DNA from: Halobacteriovorax sp. DA5 | Lineage (GTDB): Bacteria; Bdellovibrionota; Bacteriovoracia; Bacteriovoracales; Bacteriovoracaceae | Length of the DNA: 64,000 nt | Assembly: GCF_002903145.1 (NCBI RefSeq) | Contig: NZ_PPDJ01000001.1 | Span: forward strand, 620,001-684,000 | Direction: 5' to 3' | Shown: piece after piece, positions 27,092 to 36,408 of the stretch | Layout of the letters: the number at the start of each line of letters is the position of its first letter | Position numbering within the stretch: the first letter of the stretch is position 1 | Notes under the pieces: generated by a model | Told to the model about the DNA's origin: nothing | Database searches by the model: none | Seen by the model: only the letters and a program-made list of their open reading frames with translations | Made by a program: the position numbers and the translations under genes

Positions 27092-27880
27092 TTATTTTCC
27101 TAAAAATTTTGCTTGTCTCTTTTCAAAGAACGCCGTTAGGCCTTCTTTATAATCTTCACTATTTCCCAAGAATCTTTGGTAAGCTGTTTCGCGCTCCATC
27201 GATTCTTTTGAAGTGCTATCAATTGCAACATTGATATTCTCTTTTATCGCTTTTACTGAAAGAGGTGCCATGGCATTAATTTGCCCGGCCCATGCTTTTG
27301 CATCTGTTAATGCTTCTTCACTTACTTTATTAATAAGTCCTGCACTCTCTAATTGCTCACTTGTTAAAGGAGCGTTAAAAAGGAAGTATTCCATTGCTTT
27401 TTTAGGGCCAAGTGCTTGAGTGAACATATGAGTTGATCCAGCATCTGGGCAAAGACCTAGTTTTGAAAAACCTGAAACAAACTTGATCCCTGGTTTTGCT
27501 ACGATTAAGTCGCATGCAAGTGCTACGGAAACACCGGCTCCTGCAACGACACCTTCAACTGCTGCGATAACTAGTTTCTTAGATGACTTAATTGCATTAA
27601 CCAGTGGGTTCCACTCAGTTTCAAGTGTTACTCCAAGATCAACTGGTTTTTCTCCAGCTTGCACTGTGCGATCATTTAAGTCTTGTCCAGTACAAAATCC
27701 TTTGCCTTTTGAAGCAAGAATAATACAGCCAACTTCACTGTCGCGGTTTAGATCTCTGATGGCCTTGATGATTTCAAGTTTTGCTTCACGAGAAAGTGCG
27801 CCGTAAACTTCTTCACGGTTAATTGTGATCATACCTGTGAAGGCTTCTTTTTCGATAATAATATTCTTAAATTCAGACAT
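27092..27880 (-). CDS. paaG: Enoyl-CoA hydratase/isomerase family, PaaG type
   Basis: PaaG isomerises ring-1,2-epoxyphenylacetyl-CoA to the oxepin. The 262-residue crotonase-fold protein carries FCTGQDLNDR (63-72), the hallmark of PaaG, whose Asp takes part in the reaction. The oxyanion-hole region (VEGVVAGAGVSVALACDLI) and the C-terminal FFEKRQAKF are typical. It lies between paaF and the PaaA-like gene with gaps of 1 and 12 bases. Confidence 0.9.
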   Translation of the reverse strand: MSEFKNIIIEKEAFTGMITINREEVYGALSREAKLEIIKAIRDLNRDSEVGCIILASKGKGFCTGQDLNDRTVQAGEKPVDLGVTLETEWNPLVNAIKSSKKLVIAAVEGVVAGAGVSVALACDLIVAKPGIKFVSGFSKLGLCPDAGSTHMFTQALGPKKAMEYFLFNAPLTSEQLESAGLINKVSEEALTDAKAWAGQINAMAPLSVKAIKENINVAIDSTSKESMERETAYQRFLGNSEDYKEGLTAFFEKRQAKFLGK

Positions 27881-27881
27881 T

Positions 27882-28661
27882 CTAATTTCCTTTGTACTCT
27901 GGTGAGCGCTTTTCTAAGAAGGCACGCATACCTTCTTTCTGATCACTACTTGCAAAAGTTAAATAGAAATTGCGTCTTTCAAAATCAACACCATCACTAA
28001 GTGACATTTCAAAGGCCTTGTTTACAGATTCTTTGATTAACTTAATTGCAACTGGTGCCTTATTTGCGATTTCTTTTGCGGTTTCAAAAGTTTCTTGAAG
28101 TAGAGTCGTGCTAGGGACAACCTTTGCAACTAGGCCCCAGTCAAGTGCTTGGTTTGCACCAAACATTTCACCTGTCATACAAAGCATCATTGCCTTCGAC
28201 TTTCCTAGAGCTCGTGTTAGGCGTTGTGTTCCACCTGCACCAGGAGTTGTCCCAATGCTAATTTCTGGTTGGCCAAATTTTGCGCTATCTCCAGCAATAA
28301 TGAAATCACAGTGCATTGCTAACTCACATCCACCACCTAGAGCATAACCATTTACGGCCGCAATGATTGGCTTTGTTATTTGAGCGAGTTGTTGCCATGA
28401 GCGGAAGCGGTTGTCATTGATTTGATCAATTGGAGTCGCTTCAACCATTTGTGCAATATCTGCACCAGCAGCAAATGCGCGTTCATCACCAGTAAGGATG
28501 ATGACACGAACTTGTGGGTTATCATCAAGTTCGAAAAGCTTATCAACTAACTCTCGCATTAGGTCTGTTGAAAGAGCATTTAAAACCTTTGGGCGATTAA
28601 GCTTAACTAGGGCGATATGCTCGTGGTCGTTATATGGAAATTCACAAAGTATATTACTCAT
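27882..28661 (-). CDS. paaF: Enoyl-CoA hydratase, PaaF type
   Basis: The 259-residue crotonase has FAAGADIAQM and GYALGGGCELAMHCDFI, with the first catalytic Glu, and FGQPEISIGTTPGAGGTQRL with the second, so it is a true hydratase. In this operon it would hydrate 2,3-dehydroadipyl-CoA to 3-hydroxyadipyl-CoA. It is also close to general short-chain enoyl-CoA hydratases, so a role in fatty-acid oxidation cannot be excluded. Confidence 0.88.
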   Translation of the reverse strand: MSNILCEFPYNDHEHIALVKLNRPKVLNALSTDLMRELVDKLFELDDNPQVRVIILTGDERAFAAGADIAQMVEATPIDQINDNRFRSWQQLAQITKPIIAAVNGYALGGGCELAMHCDFIIAGDSAKFGQPEISIGTTPGAGGTQRLTRALGKSKAMMLCMTGEMFGANQALDWGLVAKVVPSTTLLQETFETAKEIANKAPVAIKLIKESVNKAFEMSLSDGVDFERRNFYLTFASSDQKEGMRAFLEKRSPEYKGN

Positions 28662-28675
28662 TAAAGCTTTCCTTA

Positions 28676-28987
28676 TTAAAGAGTGATTACTTCTTCTTTA
28701 GCGAAGTGAATTGAAACAATCTCTTTAGCGAAATTAAATAGATCTTTTCCACACGCCATATTTTCTTCAGAACTCATTCCTACTTTAAAGTCATCTTTAT
28801 TTTCAAAAACCATCTCTGCGATTACATGTAGATCACTTGCTCCACGAGGAGTCCCTGTGATGCGATTTAAGCGAAGCTCTTTCATACTTGGAACTTTCTT
28901 TACAAGTGGAGTATGAACTTGCGCATAGTGCTTTTCCCATGCATCGATATCGTTTGGAATTTTATAAATGGCGATTAACTTGTACAT
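28676..28987 (-). CDS. EthD-domain protein, first gene of the phenylacetyl-CoA operon
   Basis: The 103-residue protein begins MYKLIAIYKIPND and contains the EthD pattern EKHYAQVHTPLVKKVPSMK, with conserved His residues, ending in a predicted last strand. EthD proteins are small ferredoxin-like-fold dimers found in catabolic operons, with ill-defined roles. A GGAT ribosome site precedes the start. The gene heads the minus-strand operon that runs down to 22040 with gaps of at most 14 bases. Confidence 0.8.
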   Translation of the reverse strand: MYKLIAIYKIPNDIDAWEKHYAQVHTPLVKKVPSMKELRLNRITGTPRGASDLHVIAEMVFENKDDFKVGMSSEENMACGKDLFNFAKEIVSIHFAKEEVITL

Positions 28988-29260
28988 AAGTATCCTTTCT
29001 TTGAAGTTGTGTCGTGTTGTTTAAATTTTAGTTAATTAAACCAATATTGTAGGGATATGAGGGACCCTTTGAATAGGCTAGTTGAGTCATTTTTTGACGT
29101 ATTATCAGTAGTTTAGATAAAGGAAATCAATATATTAGTTTAATCTAATGGAAAATATCAGTTTCCAATGACGCTATGTGAAATACTTTCAATAATAAAC
29201 ATTGCCTTTAGCTTTTCGTCTATATTGCCGCATCTTAAAAATTTAATCCCGGAGTGGAAA

Positions 29261-29620
29261 ATGAAAATATTAACAAAAGTAATTCTAGTATTAATGGCGC
29301 TGCAAGTGTCATTTGCTCTAGAAGTTTCACCAAGAGATGTGCGTGCGCACGTAATTGAATCTTTTCGCCCTTTTCATGAGGCCCATATCGTAATCAATAC
29401 AGAGCGAGAAGATATTATCATTTCTAAAGAAGTTATTTGTTCAAACTTCTTATTCGAGTGCTCTGATAAGTCAGAGTATGAAGTCCTTCAAGGATTTGTA
29501 GATGTGATTAACTCAATTCGCGATCGTGCTTATAAAGCTTGGTCAGATATGACAATTGATAAAAGATGCTTTGCCTCGAAGTCTTATGAGAAACAAAGCA
29601 TCTTCAATTGTATTAAGTAA
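29261..29620 (+). CDS. Small secreted protein of unknown function
   Basis: ATG 29261 is preceded by GGAG and starts a signal peptide (KILTKVILVLMALQVSFALE), giving 119 residues. An in-frame ATG at 29168 adds a non-conserved-looking stretch and has no ribosome site. The mature protein holds four cysteines (VICSNFLFECSD, DKRCFASKS, FNCIK), suggesting disulfides in the periplasm. The family is not recognised. The 29000-29260 interval upstream holds only AT-rich sequence and no convincing gene. Confidence 0.65.
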   Translation: MKILTKVILVLMALQVSFALEVSPRDVRAHVIESFRPFHEAHIVINTEREDIIISKEVICSNFLFECSDKSEYEVLQGFVDVINSIRDRAYKAWSDMTIDKRCFASKSYEKQSIFNCIK

Positions 29621-29627
29621 TTAAATT

Positions 29628-30701
29628 CTAATCCAGGTATCCTCTTGCGATTTGGTCCCTTTCAATAGCATCAAAGAGGGCCTGGAAATTTCCTTCACCA
29701 AAACCGTTGTGATTTTTTCTTTGAATAAATTCAAAAAATAGTGGACCAACATAAGTGTCAGTAAAGTTTTGGATTAGGTATCCTTCCTCATCACCATCAA
29801 CTAGAAGTTGACGATCTTCGAGCTCTACTAGATCTTCTGTAACATTAATTCCACGCCCAGCAATACCTTCGTAGTATGAATGAGGGATATCAAGAAATTT
29901 AATATCTCTTTCTCTTAAATCTTTAACAGTTGTAAGAATATCACCGCAAGTTAAAGCAATGTGCTGAACTCCAGCACCGTTGTGACGATCAAGAAACTCT
30001 TGAATTTGATCCTTTCCACCAGCTTCTTTTGGCTCATTAATTGGAATAATGACTTCACCTTTTGGAAGTTGAACAACTTCTGAGTTAAGTCCAGTTTTTG
30101 AACCTTTAATATCGAAGTAGCGAGTTACTTTGAAACCATAAACACGGTCATAGAACTCAACCCATTTCTTCATTTCACCTTTTGGAACGTTATTCGTTAA
30201 GTGGTCAATACGAGCAACACGTGAACCTAGAGGGCGCGCTTTTGGATCTTCTTCAAGTTTCGTAAACCCTGGACGAAAGAATGTGCGAGGTCTTTCAATG
30301 AACTCATTGGCAACATCACCAAAGCCTTTAATGCGAGCACTTTTGTAGATACCATGCTCATTTTCAGTGATAACAACTTCTTGAAGTGACTCAGCACCAC
30401 GCTCAATTGCTGTCTTATAAGCATGCTCACAATCTTCAACTAAGAATGAGATTGTTGAAACACCTTCACCGTGAGCCTTGAAGTAATCTTGCGCATGGCC
30501 ACCTTTTTGTGCCGTTAAAAGAAATCTAACTTGTCCCTGAGTGAATAGCTCTTTGCTTTCACTTTGCTTTTCATATGTTTTAGAAAAACCAAATGTGTAG
30601 AATAAATCTTTTGTGGCCGTATCAAGTGAATCACATGTGAATTCGAGATGATCAATGGCCAGGACCCCAAGAGGGTTTTCTGGAGAAATTTTTGAGTTCA
30701 T
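29628..30701 (-). CDS. hppD: 4-hydroxyphenylpyruvate dioxygenase
   Basis: HPD converts 4-hydroxyphenylpyruvate to homogentisate, the committed step of tyrosine degradation. The 357 residues form two vicinal-oxygen-chelate halves. The iron ligands are in RIDHLTNNV, GVQHIALTCGDI and FFEFIQRK, and the C-terminal gate helix (GNFQALFDAIERDQIARGYL) is intact. It is a single-gene unit. Homogentisate dioxygenase and the later enzymes are not in the window. It sits next to the arylpyruvate oxidoreductase, which competes for similar substrates. Confidence 0.97.
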   Translation of the reverse strand: MNSKISPENPLGVLAIDHLEFTCDSLDTATKDLFYTFGFSKTYEKQSESKELFTQGQVRFLLTAQKGGHAQDYFKAHGEGVSTISFLVEDCEHAYKTAIERGAESLQEVVITENEHGIYKSARIKGFGDVANEFIERPRTFFRPGFTKLEEDPKARPLGSRVARIDHLTNNVPKGEMKKWVEFYDRVYGFKVTRYFDIKGSKTGLNSEVVQLPKGEVIIPINEPKEAGGKDQIQEFLDRHNGAGVQHIALTCGDILTTVKDLRERDIKFLDIPHSYYEGIAGRGINVTEDLVELEDRQLLVDGDEEGYLIQNFTDTYVGPLFFEFIQRKNHNGFGEGNFQALFDAIERDQIARGYLD

Positions 30702-30776
30702 AAAAACTTCCTTCTTTATATTAGCTGTTTGATTTGTGTATGAAAGATACTAACGATTTTTCCCAAATGGAGCAAG

Positions 30777-31310
30777 ATGCATTATGATATGTGCATGAAG
30801 CATCGTTTATGGTTTTTCTTTTTTGCACTAAGTCTAGTGACTCATGCTGTTATATTCTTTTCAAATATAAGAAAAGGTGAGCAGCAGATGAGGCGCGAGC
30901 GCATTGGTATTGATGTCCAGATTAAGGCCCATGCTATAAAACAAGAAAAGCAAAATAAAAAAGAAGTTGAAAAGATTGAACAAAAGCCGCGAAAAAGTGT
31001 TCAGGCTAAAGAGGAGTCCTCTAAGTCTGAGCAACAACAGGTTGTGACAAATAATACATTTGAGAACCAAATAGTTCATTTCGAGGCCCCTATTTATCCG
31101 CGATCTGCCAGAAGAGCTGCGATTGGTGGCTCCGTGACTATCTCCCTTATTGTTGGTGTTGACGGGAAAGTTGTGGATGTCAAAATTTTAAAACCTGCTG
31201 ATTACACAGCTTTCAATGAAGCAGTACTAAGTGTTGCAAAACAATGGCAATTCAAGCCTCAGAAGATTCAAAATACATATACTAAAAAAATCGTGTTTAC
31301 TATTGAGTAA
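30777..31310 (+). CDS. TonB-family energy transducer
   Basis: The 177-residue protein has an N-terminal membrane segment (LWFFFFALSLVTHAVIFF), a charged Lys/Glu/Gln linker (about residues 40-100), and a TonB C-terminal domain: YPRSARRAAIGGSVTISLIV, GKVVDVKILKPA, then VAKQWQFKPQ. It would transmit the proton-motive force to an outer-membrane receptor. The linker is short and lacks the usual Pro repeats. No ExbB, ExbD or receptor gene is nearby. The start could also be ATG 30789 or 30795. Confidence 0.88.
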   Translation: MHYDMCMKHRLWFFFFALSLVTHAVIFFSNIRKGEQQMRRERIGIDVQIKAHAIKQEKQNKKEVEKIEQKPRKSVQAKEESSKSEQQQVVTNNTFENQIVHFEAPIYPRSARRAAIGGSVTISLIVGVDGKVVDVKILKPADYTAFNEAVLSVAKQWQFKPQKIQNTYTKKIVFTIE

Positions 31311-31380
31311 TGACGCTTTGGTTCGTCAAAAAACATAATAAAAATTCTATACTTGCACCTCAATTAAATTTAGAGGAATT

Positions 31381-34300
31381 ATGAGTCAATATAGAATTCT
31401 CAATGGGAATGAGCTAATCATTCAAGGTGCTCTTGAAGCTGGTTTTAATCTTTATACTGGATATCCAGGATCACCGTTAGCAGATTATTTTAATATCTTA
31501 TATAGCAAGAAAAAAGAGTTTCACGAAAAAGGTATCCGTGTTGTTATTGCAAACTCGGAGGCCAATGCAGCGGCCATGGCCAGTGGAGTAAAACAAGCGG
31601 GACGTGACTGTATTGTTGCCATGAAATCAATGGGACTTCATGTTGCAAGTGATGCTTTATCCGTTGGTAACTTTGCCAATCCTGCGAGACCTAAGATAGT
31701 CGATGGAAAGGAAGTTTATCCTGCTACTGTTATTTGTGTTGGAGATGACCCTTGGTCGATGTCCACTTCAACTGCAGCTGATTCAAGATATCTTTTTAAG
31801 CATCTTCATATGTCTTTTCTAGAACCTTCAAATCCTAAAGAGTTAAAAGACTGGATTGCTAAGGCAAAAGAAATTTCTTCTAAAACAAGTTTATATCAAG
31901 GATTACTTCTAACGACTTTTCTTGCTGAAGGTGGTGGAAGAGTTGAGTGCTTTGACGAGGCCCCGATTGATGGCAATTTAATCGATATCGATCCTTCAAC
32001 TTTTGATCTTCAAAAAAATGTAATGGTTCCACCAAATTCTCTACTTGCTGATGTGAGTATGATTAAAGAGCGCTTTCCAAAACTTCAAAGTGTACTTAAA
32101 GAGATGGCCCTTGATCAAGTTTTTGGAAAATCGAACGCAGATATTGGCTTTATCTCAAGTGGTGTTATTTTTGAAACACTTAAACAATGCTTAGAAGAAG
32201 GTGAGTATCTTGATCACTTCTCTTTATATAAAGTTGCTTCTTCATTTCCACTTGTTGATGACATCTTAGTACCTTACTTAAAGGGCTTGAAGAAGCTTGT
32301 TGTGGTTGAAGAAAAGCGAGGTTTCTTAGAGGGGGAGATTCGCTCTCTTTGTCAGAAACATGGACTTATTCTTGATATCGTAGGAAAGGACTTTAAAGAT
32401 GGTGATGGCTTTCCTGCATTTGGTGGGCTTAGTTATGAGATCATCAGTGAAAAACTTGAAGCACTGAAAGACTATCTTGAAATTGGCCAATGTAAGTCAT
32501 TGGCATTCGAAGAAAGAAATTTCGGAGAGATTCTTCCAAAAAGACTTCCGACTTTTTGTCCAGGTTGTCCACACCGTGAGACTCTTTCTCTTTTAAAAGA
32601 TCTTCGTCGTTGGCTAAAGGCCCAAGATATTGACCTTATCACTCACGGTGATGTTGGTTGCTATTCGCTTTCATTCCTACCTCCGTTTGGAGAGATGCAT
32701 AACTTATCTGCAATGGGGCAAGGTGGTGCTCTTGGAGCTGGGATGGATCTTTTTACAAAGAATCCTTCTGTTGTCTTGATGGGTGACTCAACTTTCTTTC
32801 ACTCAGGCCTTACTGATATTTCAAATTCAGTTCAAGCTGATCACGATATTACTTATATTCTTTTAGATAATGATAATACGGCTATGACTGGGCACCAGAT
32901 GACTCCTGCTTCTCAAGTTAACGTAGAGGGAAGTAAGAGGCCAAAGCAAGATATGTTAAATATCGTTCAAAACCTTGGTGTTAAGGTGGCCAAGGAAGTT
33001 AACCCTTCTGATCGCTACTTTTACCAAAACCTTATGCGTGAATTTGTTGTACAAAAAGGCGTTAAGGTTATTATTTCAAATAAAGAATGTTCTCTTACTT
33101 ACCAAGCAAAGGTAAGAGCTAAAGAGAGGGGACAAATTAAAGATAAGGGTGTGCTAGCGCAAAAGACTTTTTATCAAATTAATACTTCTGCTTGTGAAGA
33201 TTGCCGCGTTTGTATTGAAGAGACAGGTTGTCCTGGATTAACTCAAGTGATGGATGCTTACGGAACTAAGATGGCAATTGACCCTACTATTTGTGTGGCC
33301 GATAGTTATTGTACAAAAATGAAGGCCTGCCCTAGTTTTGAGAAAGTTGTCGTTAAGGGTTATCACCCGACAATGTATCGAGATAGTGATCTTTCTCACT
33401 TAACATACGATCTTAAAGAGTTTGAAACGAAGAAGACATTTGATGCCATTGCTAGTGGAGACACTTGGCGAATGGTTGTAACAGGTGTTGGTGGTTCAGG
33501 GATTACTACAATCTCTAAAATTATTGCAAATGCATGTGTTGAAATGGCCGGCCGTAATGATCTTGATTTTAAATTTATGGATCAAAAGGGCCTTGCTCAA
33601 AGAAATGGAAATGTAACTGGGCATATGTCGATTTGCCACAAAGATAAGTCAATGGGAGCGGTTACTCCACGTGGTGGATCTGATGTACTCTTAAGCCCTG
33701 ACCTTTTAGATGGTATTGGACAACTTGGATTTCTAAAGACTGAAAATGCTGTTGCAATTTTTGATGATTCGTATCAAGTGCCTCTTTCAATTCTTCTTGA
33801 TAAGGGGGAGAGTGAAGAAAGTTTAACTAGAGCTAAGCTTATTGAAAAAGTTAGAAGTAAAGGTGATGACAGAATTATTCTTGTGCCACTTAAGAAGTGG
33901 TGTGATCTCTTCTTTGGTAAAGCGGTCTATGCTTCAAGTATGATTCTCGGTTATGCATTTCAATTAGGTCTTGTTCCATTTGGTGAAGATGATCTTCTTG
34001 GGGCCTTAAAGAAGTCGATGAAGCCTGCAGAAATTGAAAATAATATTGCTTCGTTTAAGCTTGGGCGAGAAATGGCTTCTCTTGGAACTGAAGCTTTTGA
34101 AGCTAAGTATAAGAATCTTGTCGTAAAGAACAAGGACCCTCTCGATTTAGCAATCGAGTCTGTAAAGGCGTCACTACTTCCTTGGCATAATTCTACTTAT
34201 ATTATTAATAAATTTAGACAACATCTTGATCAAGCAATTGTTGATATTAACTGGATGAGTCGCAAGGACTTAATTCAGATCATTCACGATCAGTATATTT

Positions 34301-34818
34301 ATAATCGCGGTAAAGAGACGACAGAGTTTATTTCTGGGGCCAGAGCAGTGGGAACTATTGTTGATGAAGAAAATAAAGTTCTTGCTACACGTGTTCTTGC
34401 TAAGACATTTATCGTTAAAGATGAAGTCATGGTTGCTCACTTAATGCTTTCTCCTTTTTTAAAGCAAATGGAAGAGAGCATCTATAGCTTCCTTGGAAAG
34501 TCTTATACTAAAGAGAGAATTAACCGTCCTTCATTTGATATCTTTGGAAAGAAGATTGAATTTGATATTTCGCCAAAAGATTGGCAATTAAAAATTATGA
34601 GACACTTTAGAATCTTACGTTCTGTGCTGCCTGCTTGGCATGCAAAAGAAAGAGAGATTGGTTCTAAGGTAAGAAATTACTTATTTAACGGTATCCAAAA
34701 AATTGAAGCGAAGAATAGTCAATATCACGCCCTTAAGCTTCTCGATAATATTAAAGGTTACAGGGAAGTTCGCTACACTAATGCGCAAAGAGTATTTAAA
34801 GAGTTGGAGATCAATTGA
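31381..34818 (+). CDS. Indolepyruvate:ferredoxin oxidoreductase, fused alpha-beta form
   Basis: This enzyme decarboxylates arylpyruvates (from Phe, Tyr, Trp) to arylacetyl-CoA, reducing ferredoxin. The 1145 residues hold, in order, a pyrimidine-binding domain (YTGYPGSPLADYF), a thiamine-diphosphate domain (GDVGCYSLSFLPPFG, MGDSTFFHSGL, LLDNDNTAMTGHQ), Cys-rich Fe-S motifs (CEDCRVCIEETGCPG, CVADSYCTKMKACPS) and a gamma-type domain (VTGVGGSGITTISKII). Fused proteins of this length occur widely in Proteobacteria. The product phenylacetyl-CoA is the substrate of the PaaA-led operon at 22-29 kb. The stop overlaps the next start by 4 bases. Confidence 0.92.
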   Translation: MSQYRILNGNELIIQGALEAGFNLYTGYPGSPLADYFNILYSKKKEFHEKGIRVVIANSEANAAAMASGVKQAGRDCIVAMKSMGLHVASDALSVGNFANPARPKIVDGKEVYPATVICVGDDPWSMSTSTAADSRYLFKHLHMSFLEPSNPKELKDWIAKAKEISSKTSLYQGLLLTTFLAEGGGRVECFDEAPIDGNLIDIDPSTFDLQKNVMVPPNSLLADVSMIKERFPKLQSVLKEMALDQVFGKSNADIGFISSGVIFETLKQCLEEGEYLDHFSLYKVASSFPLVDDILVPYLKGLKKLVVVEEKRGFLEGEIRSLCQKHGLILDIVGKDFKDGDGFPAFGGLSYEIISEKLEALKDYLEIGQCKSLAFEERNFGEILPKRLPTFCPGCPHRETLSLLKDLRRWLKAQDIDLITHGDVGCYSLSFLPPFGEMHNLSAMGQGGALGAGMDLFTKNPSVVLMGDSTFFHSGLTDISNSVQADHDITYILLDNDNTAMTGHQMTPASQVNVEGSKRPKQDMLNIVQNLGVKVAKEVNPSDRYFYQNLMREFVVQKGVKVIISNKECSLTYQAKVRAKERGQIKDKGVLAQKTFYQINTSACEDCRVCIEETGCPGLTQVMDAYGTKMAIDPTICVADSYCTKMKACPSFEKVVVKGYHPTMYRDSDLSHLTYDLKEFETKKTFDAIASGDTWRMVVTGVGGSGITTISKIIANACVEMAGRNDLDFKFMDQKGLAQRNGNVTGHMSICHKDKSMGAVTPRGGSDVLLSPDLLDGIGQLGFLKTENAVAIFDDSYQVPLSILLDKGESEESLTRAKLIEKVRSKGDDRIILVPLKKWCDLFFGKAVYASSMILGYAFQLGLVPFGEDDLLGALKKSMKPAEIENNIASFKLGREMASLGTEAFEAKYKNLVVKNKDPLDLAIESVKASLLPWHNSTYIINKFRQHLDQAIVDINWMSRKDLIQIIHDQYIYNRGKETTEFISGARAVGTIVDEENKVLATRVLAKTFIVKDEVMVAHLMLSPFLKQMEESIYSFLGKSYTKERINRPSFDIFGKKIEFDISPKDWQLKIMRHFRILRSVLPAWHAKEREIGSKVRNYLFNGIQKIEAKNSQYHALKLLDNIKGYREVRYTNAQRVFKELEIN

Positions 34819-36152
34819 AGCAATCAGTTTCAGCAATATTTATCTGTGAGGACCAAGTCCTTATTATGAAGAGACAAAACTATCTGAGAGCATTTCCTGG
34901 CTACTCTTCTTTTCCTGGAGGAAAAGTTGATGAAGAGGATGTGCTCAATGGTGGAGATGATTACCTTCTCTTTGCTCTTAAAAGAGAGATCCAAGAGGAG
35001 CTTCATATAAATATTGATGAACTATTAAAGTCAGGTCACATACTTGATGTTAAGCAATACGCTTTAGCAGTCACTCCTGACTTTAATCCACATCGATTTG
35101 AGAATTATTACTTCAAGGTTTTTATTAAAGATAAGAGTGCTCTTGAAGAAATTAATTTTCACTTTGACGAGGGAGAAATTGCCAAGGCAACGTGGATGAA
35201 TTGTCACGAGGCCTTTACTGAATATAAGAAAGGACATCTCTTGGTTGTTCCTCCTATGATTACAATTCTTAAAGACCTTGATCGTGATATTAATTCTCTT
35301 GATTTCCTTGATGCTAACTTGAAGTATGATGGAGATTTGCAGGTTCCAATGATTGAGCCTTTATTTGGCCTACGTCAATACATGCCTCTTTCACATACTT
35401 TTCCTCCAGCAAATCGTACGAATTGTTTTGTCATTGGAGATGATAATGGAAAGAAAATTGTTATCGATCCATCTCCTAAGAATGAAGAAGAACTAGAAAA
35501 GCTAATTTATGGCCTAAAGGAACATGATCTTAGTGAGATATTTCTTACTCATCACCATCCTGATCATCACGAGTTTAGTCGTGAATTAGCAAAGATATTA
35601 AAACTACCTTTTTCTATGTCCGAAGGTACTTATGAACATCTTTTAGGAGACTTTGGGCAGGATTATTTTGATGGCCATGAAGTAAAGTTCTATGATGATG
35701 GCGATATTGTGACAACGTCATGTGGCCATGAAGTAAAGCTAGTTACGACTGGTGGCCATGCTTTTGGTCAGAGCTCACTTCTTCGTGCTGACGGCTCATG
35801 GATGATTGTATCTGATCTTATTCAAACAATTGGAACAGTTACAATTAGTGGCCGAGGCTCAGATATGAGAGAATATTTTCACTCTCTTACTAATGTAATC
35901 AATCTAGATCCACAAGTTGTAATGCCTTCACATGGAATTTGTCTTGGTGGAACAAATAAAATTAAGCAAACTCTTGATCATCGAATTGAAAGAGAGAATC
36001 AAATCCGTGCTTGCTTGGAAGAAGGCAAGAGTCGTGAAGAGATTTTTCAATCAATATACCCAGATCTTCCTGAAAGATTACATAAGTACGCCTATGCTAC
36101 GATTGATTCCCACTTAGATAAATTAACTAAGTATGGGCCAGGACTTTGCTAA
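34815..36152 (+). CDS. Fusion of a Nudix hydrolase and a metallo-beta-lactamase domain
   Basis: The TTG at 34815 has GGAG at good spacing and overlaps the previous stop (TTGA). The first 180 residues form a Nudix domain (FPGGKVDEED, then LKREIQEEL at 55-63) with an insertion of about eight residues in the Nudix box. The rest is an MBL hydrolase like LACTB2, with FLTHHHPDHHE, TGGHAFGQSS, SDLIQTIG and MPSHGICLGG. Nudix enzymes of this type can act on CoA derivatives and MBL domains can be thioesterases or nucleases, so coupling with an acyl-CoA-forming oxidoreductase points to CoA-ester housekeeping. The function is an inference. Confidence 0.85.
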   Translation: MKQSVSAIFICEDQVLIMKRQNYLRAFPGYSSFPGGKVDEEDVLNGGDDYLLFALKREIQEELHINIDELLKSGHILDVKQYALAVTPDFNPHRFENYYFKVFIKDKSALEEINFHFDEGEIAKATWMNCHEAFTEYKKGHLLVVPPMITILKDLDRDINSLDFLDANLKYDGDLQVPMIEPLFGLRQYMPLSHTFPPANRTNCFVIGDDNGKKIVIDPSPKNEEELEKLIYGLKEHDLSEIFLTHHHPDHHEFSRELAKILKLPFSMSEGTYEHLLGDFGQDYFDGHEVKFYDDGDIVTTSCGHEVKLVTTGGHAFGQSSLLRADGSWMIVSDLIQTIGTVTISGRGSDMREYFHSLTNVINLDPQVVMPSHGICLGGTNKIKQTLDHRIERENQIRACLEEGKSREEIFQSIYPDLPERLHKYAYATIDSHLDKLTKYGPGLC

Positions 36153-36350
36153 AAAGCAAAATTTATTGGCACAATTAATTGCTCAAAATTTAGTGATTAG
36201 GATTTTTACAGCTAAGATTTATTCTTTAATATTAATAGGTTAATCCATGGTTCAAAATTATCTTTAGTATAATTCATTAAAATTATTCACTCATATCCTT
36301 TCTCAAGTGAAAATAAGCTAGGGGAGTGGTCAACTTTATTGTCGGCAAAG

Positions 36351-36378
36351 TAAAGAAATAAAACTTATTAACCGATAA
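36351..36378 (+). promoter_or_regulatory. Probable sigma-28-type promoter of the 1012-residue gene
   Basis: TAAAGAAA (36351-36358) is followed 12 bases later by ACCGATAA (36371-36378), a 7/8 match to the FliA -10 GCCGATAA. The ATG lies 30 bases further on. The remaining part of the 36153-36350 gap is AT-rich and holds no gene. Confidence 0.55.
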
Positions 36379-36408
36379 ATTAAGAAGATTAATCTATGTG
36401 AGGAAGAA

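Noticed and set aside
29057..29116. Short open frame MRDPLNRLVESFFDVLSVV in the gap before 29261
   Set aside because: Only 19 residues, weak ribosome site and no sign of conservation that I can judge.
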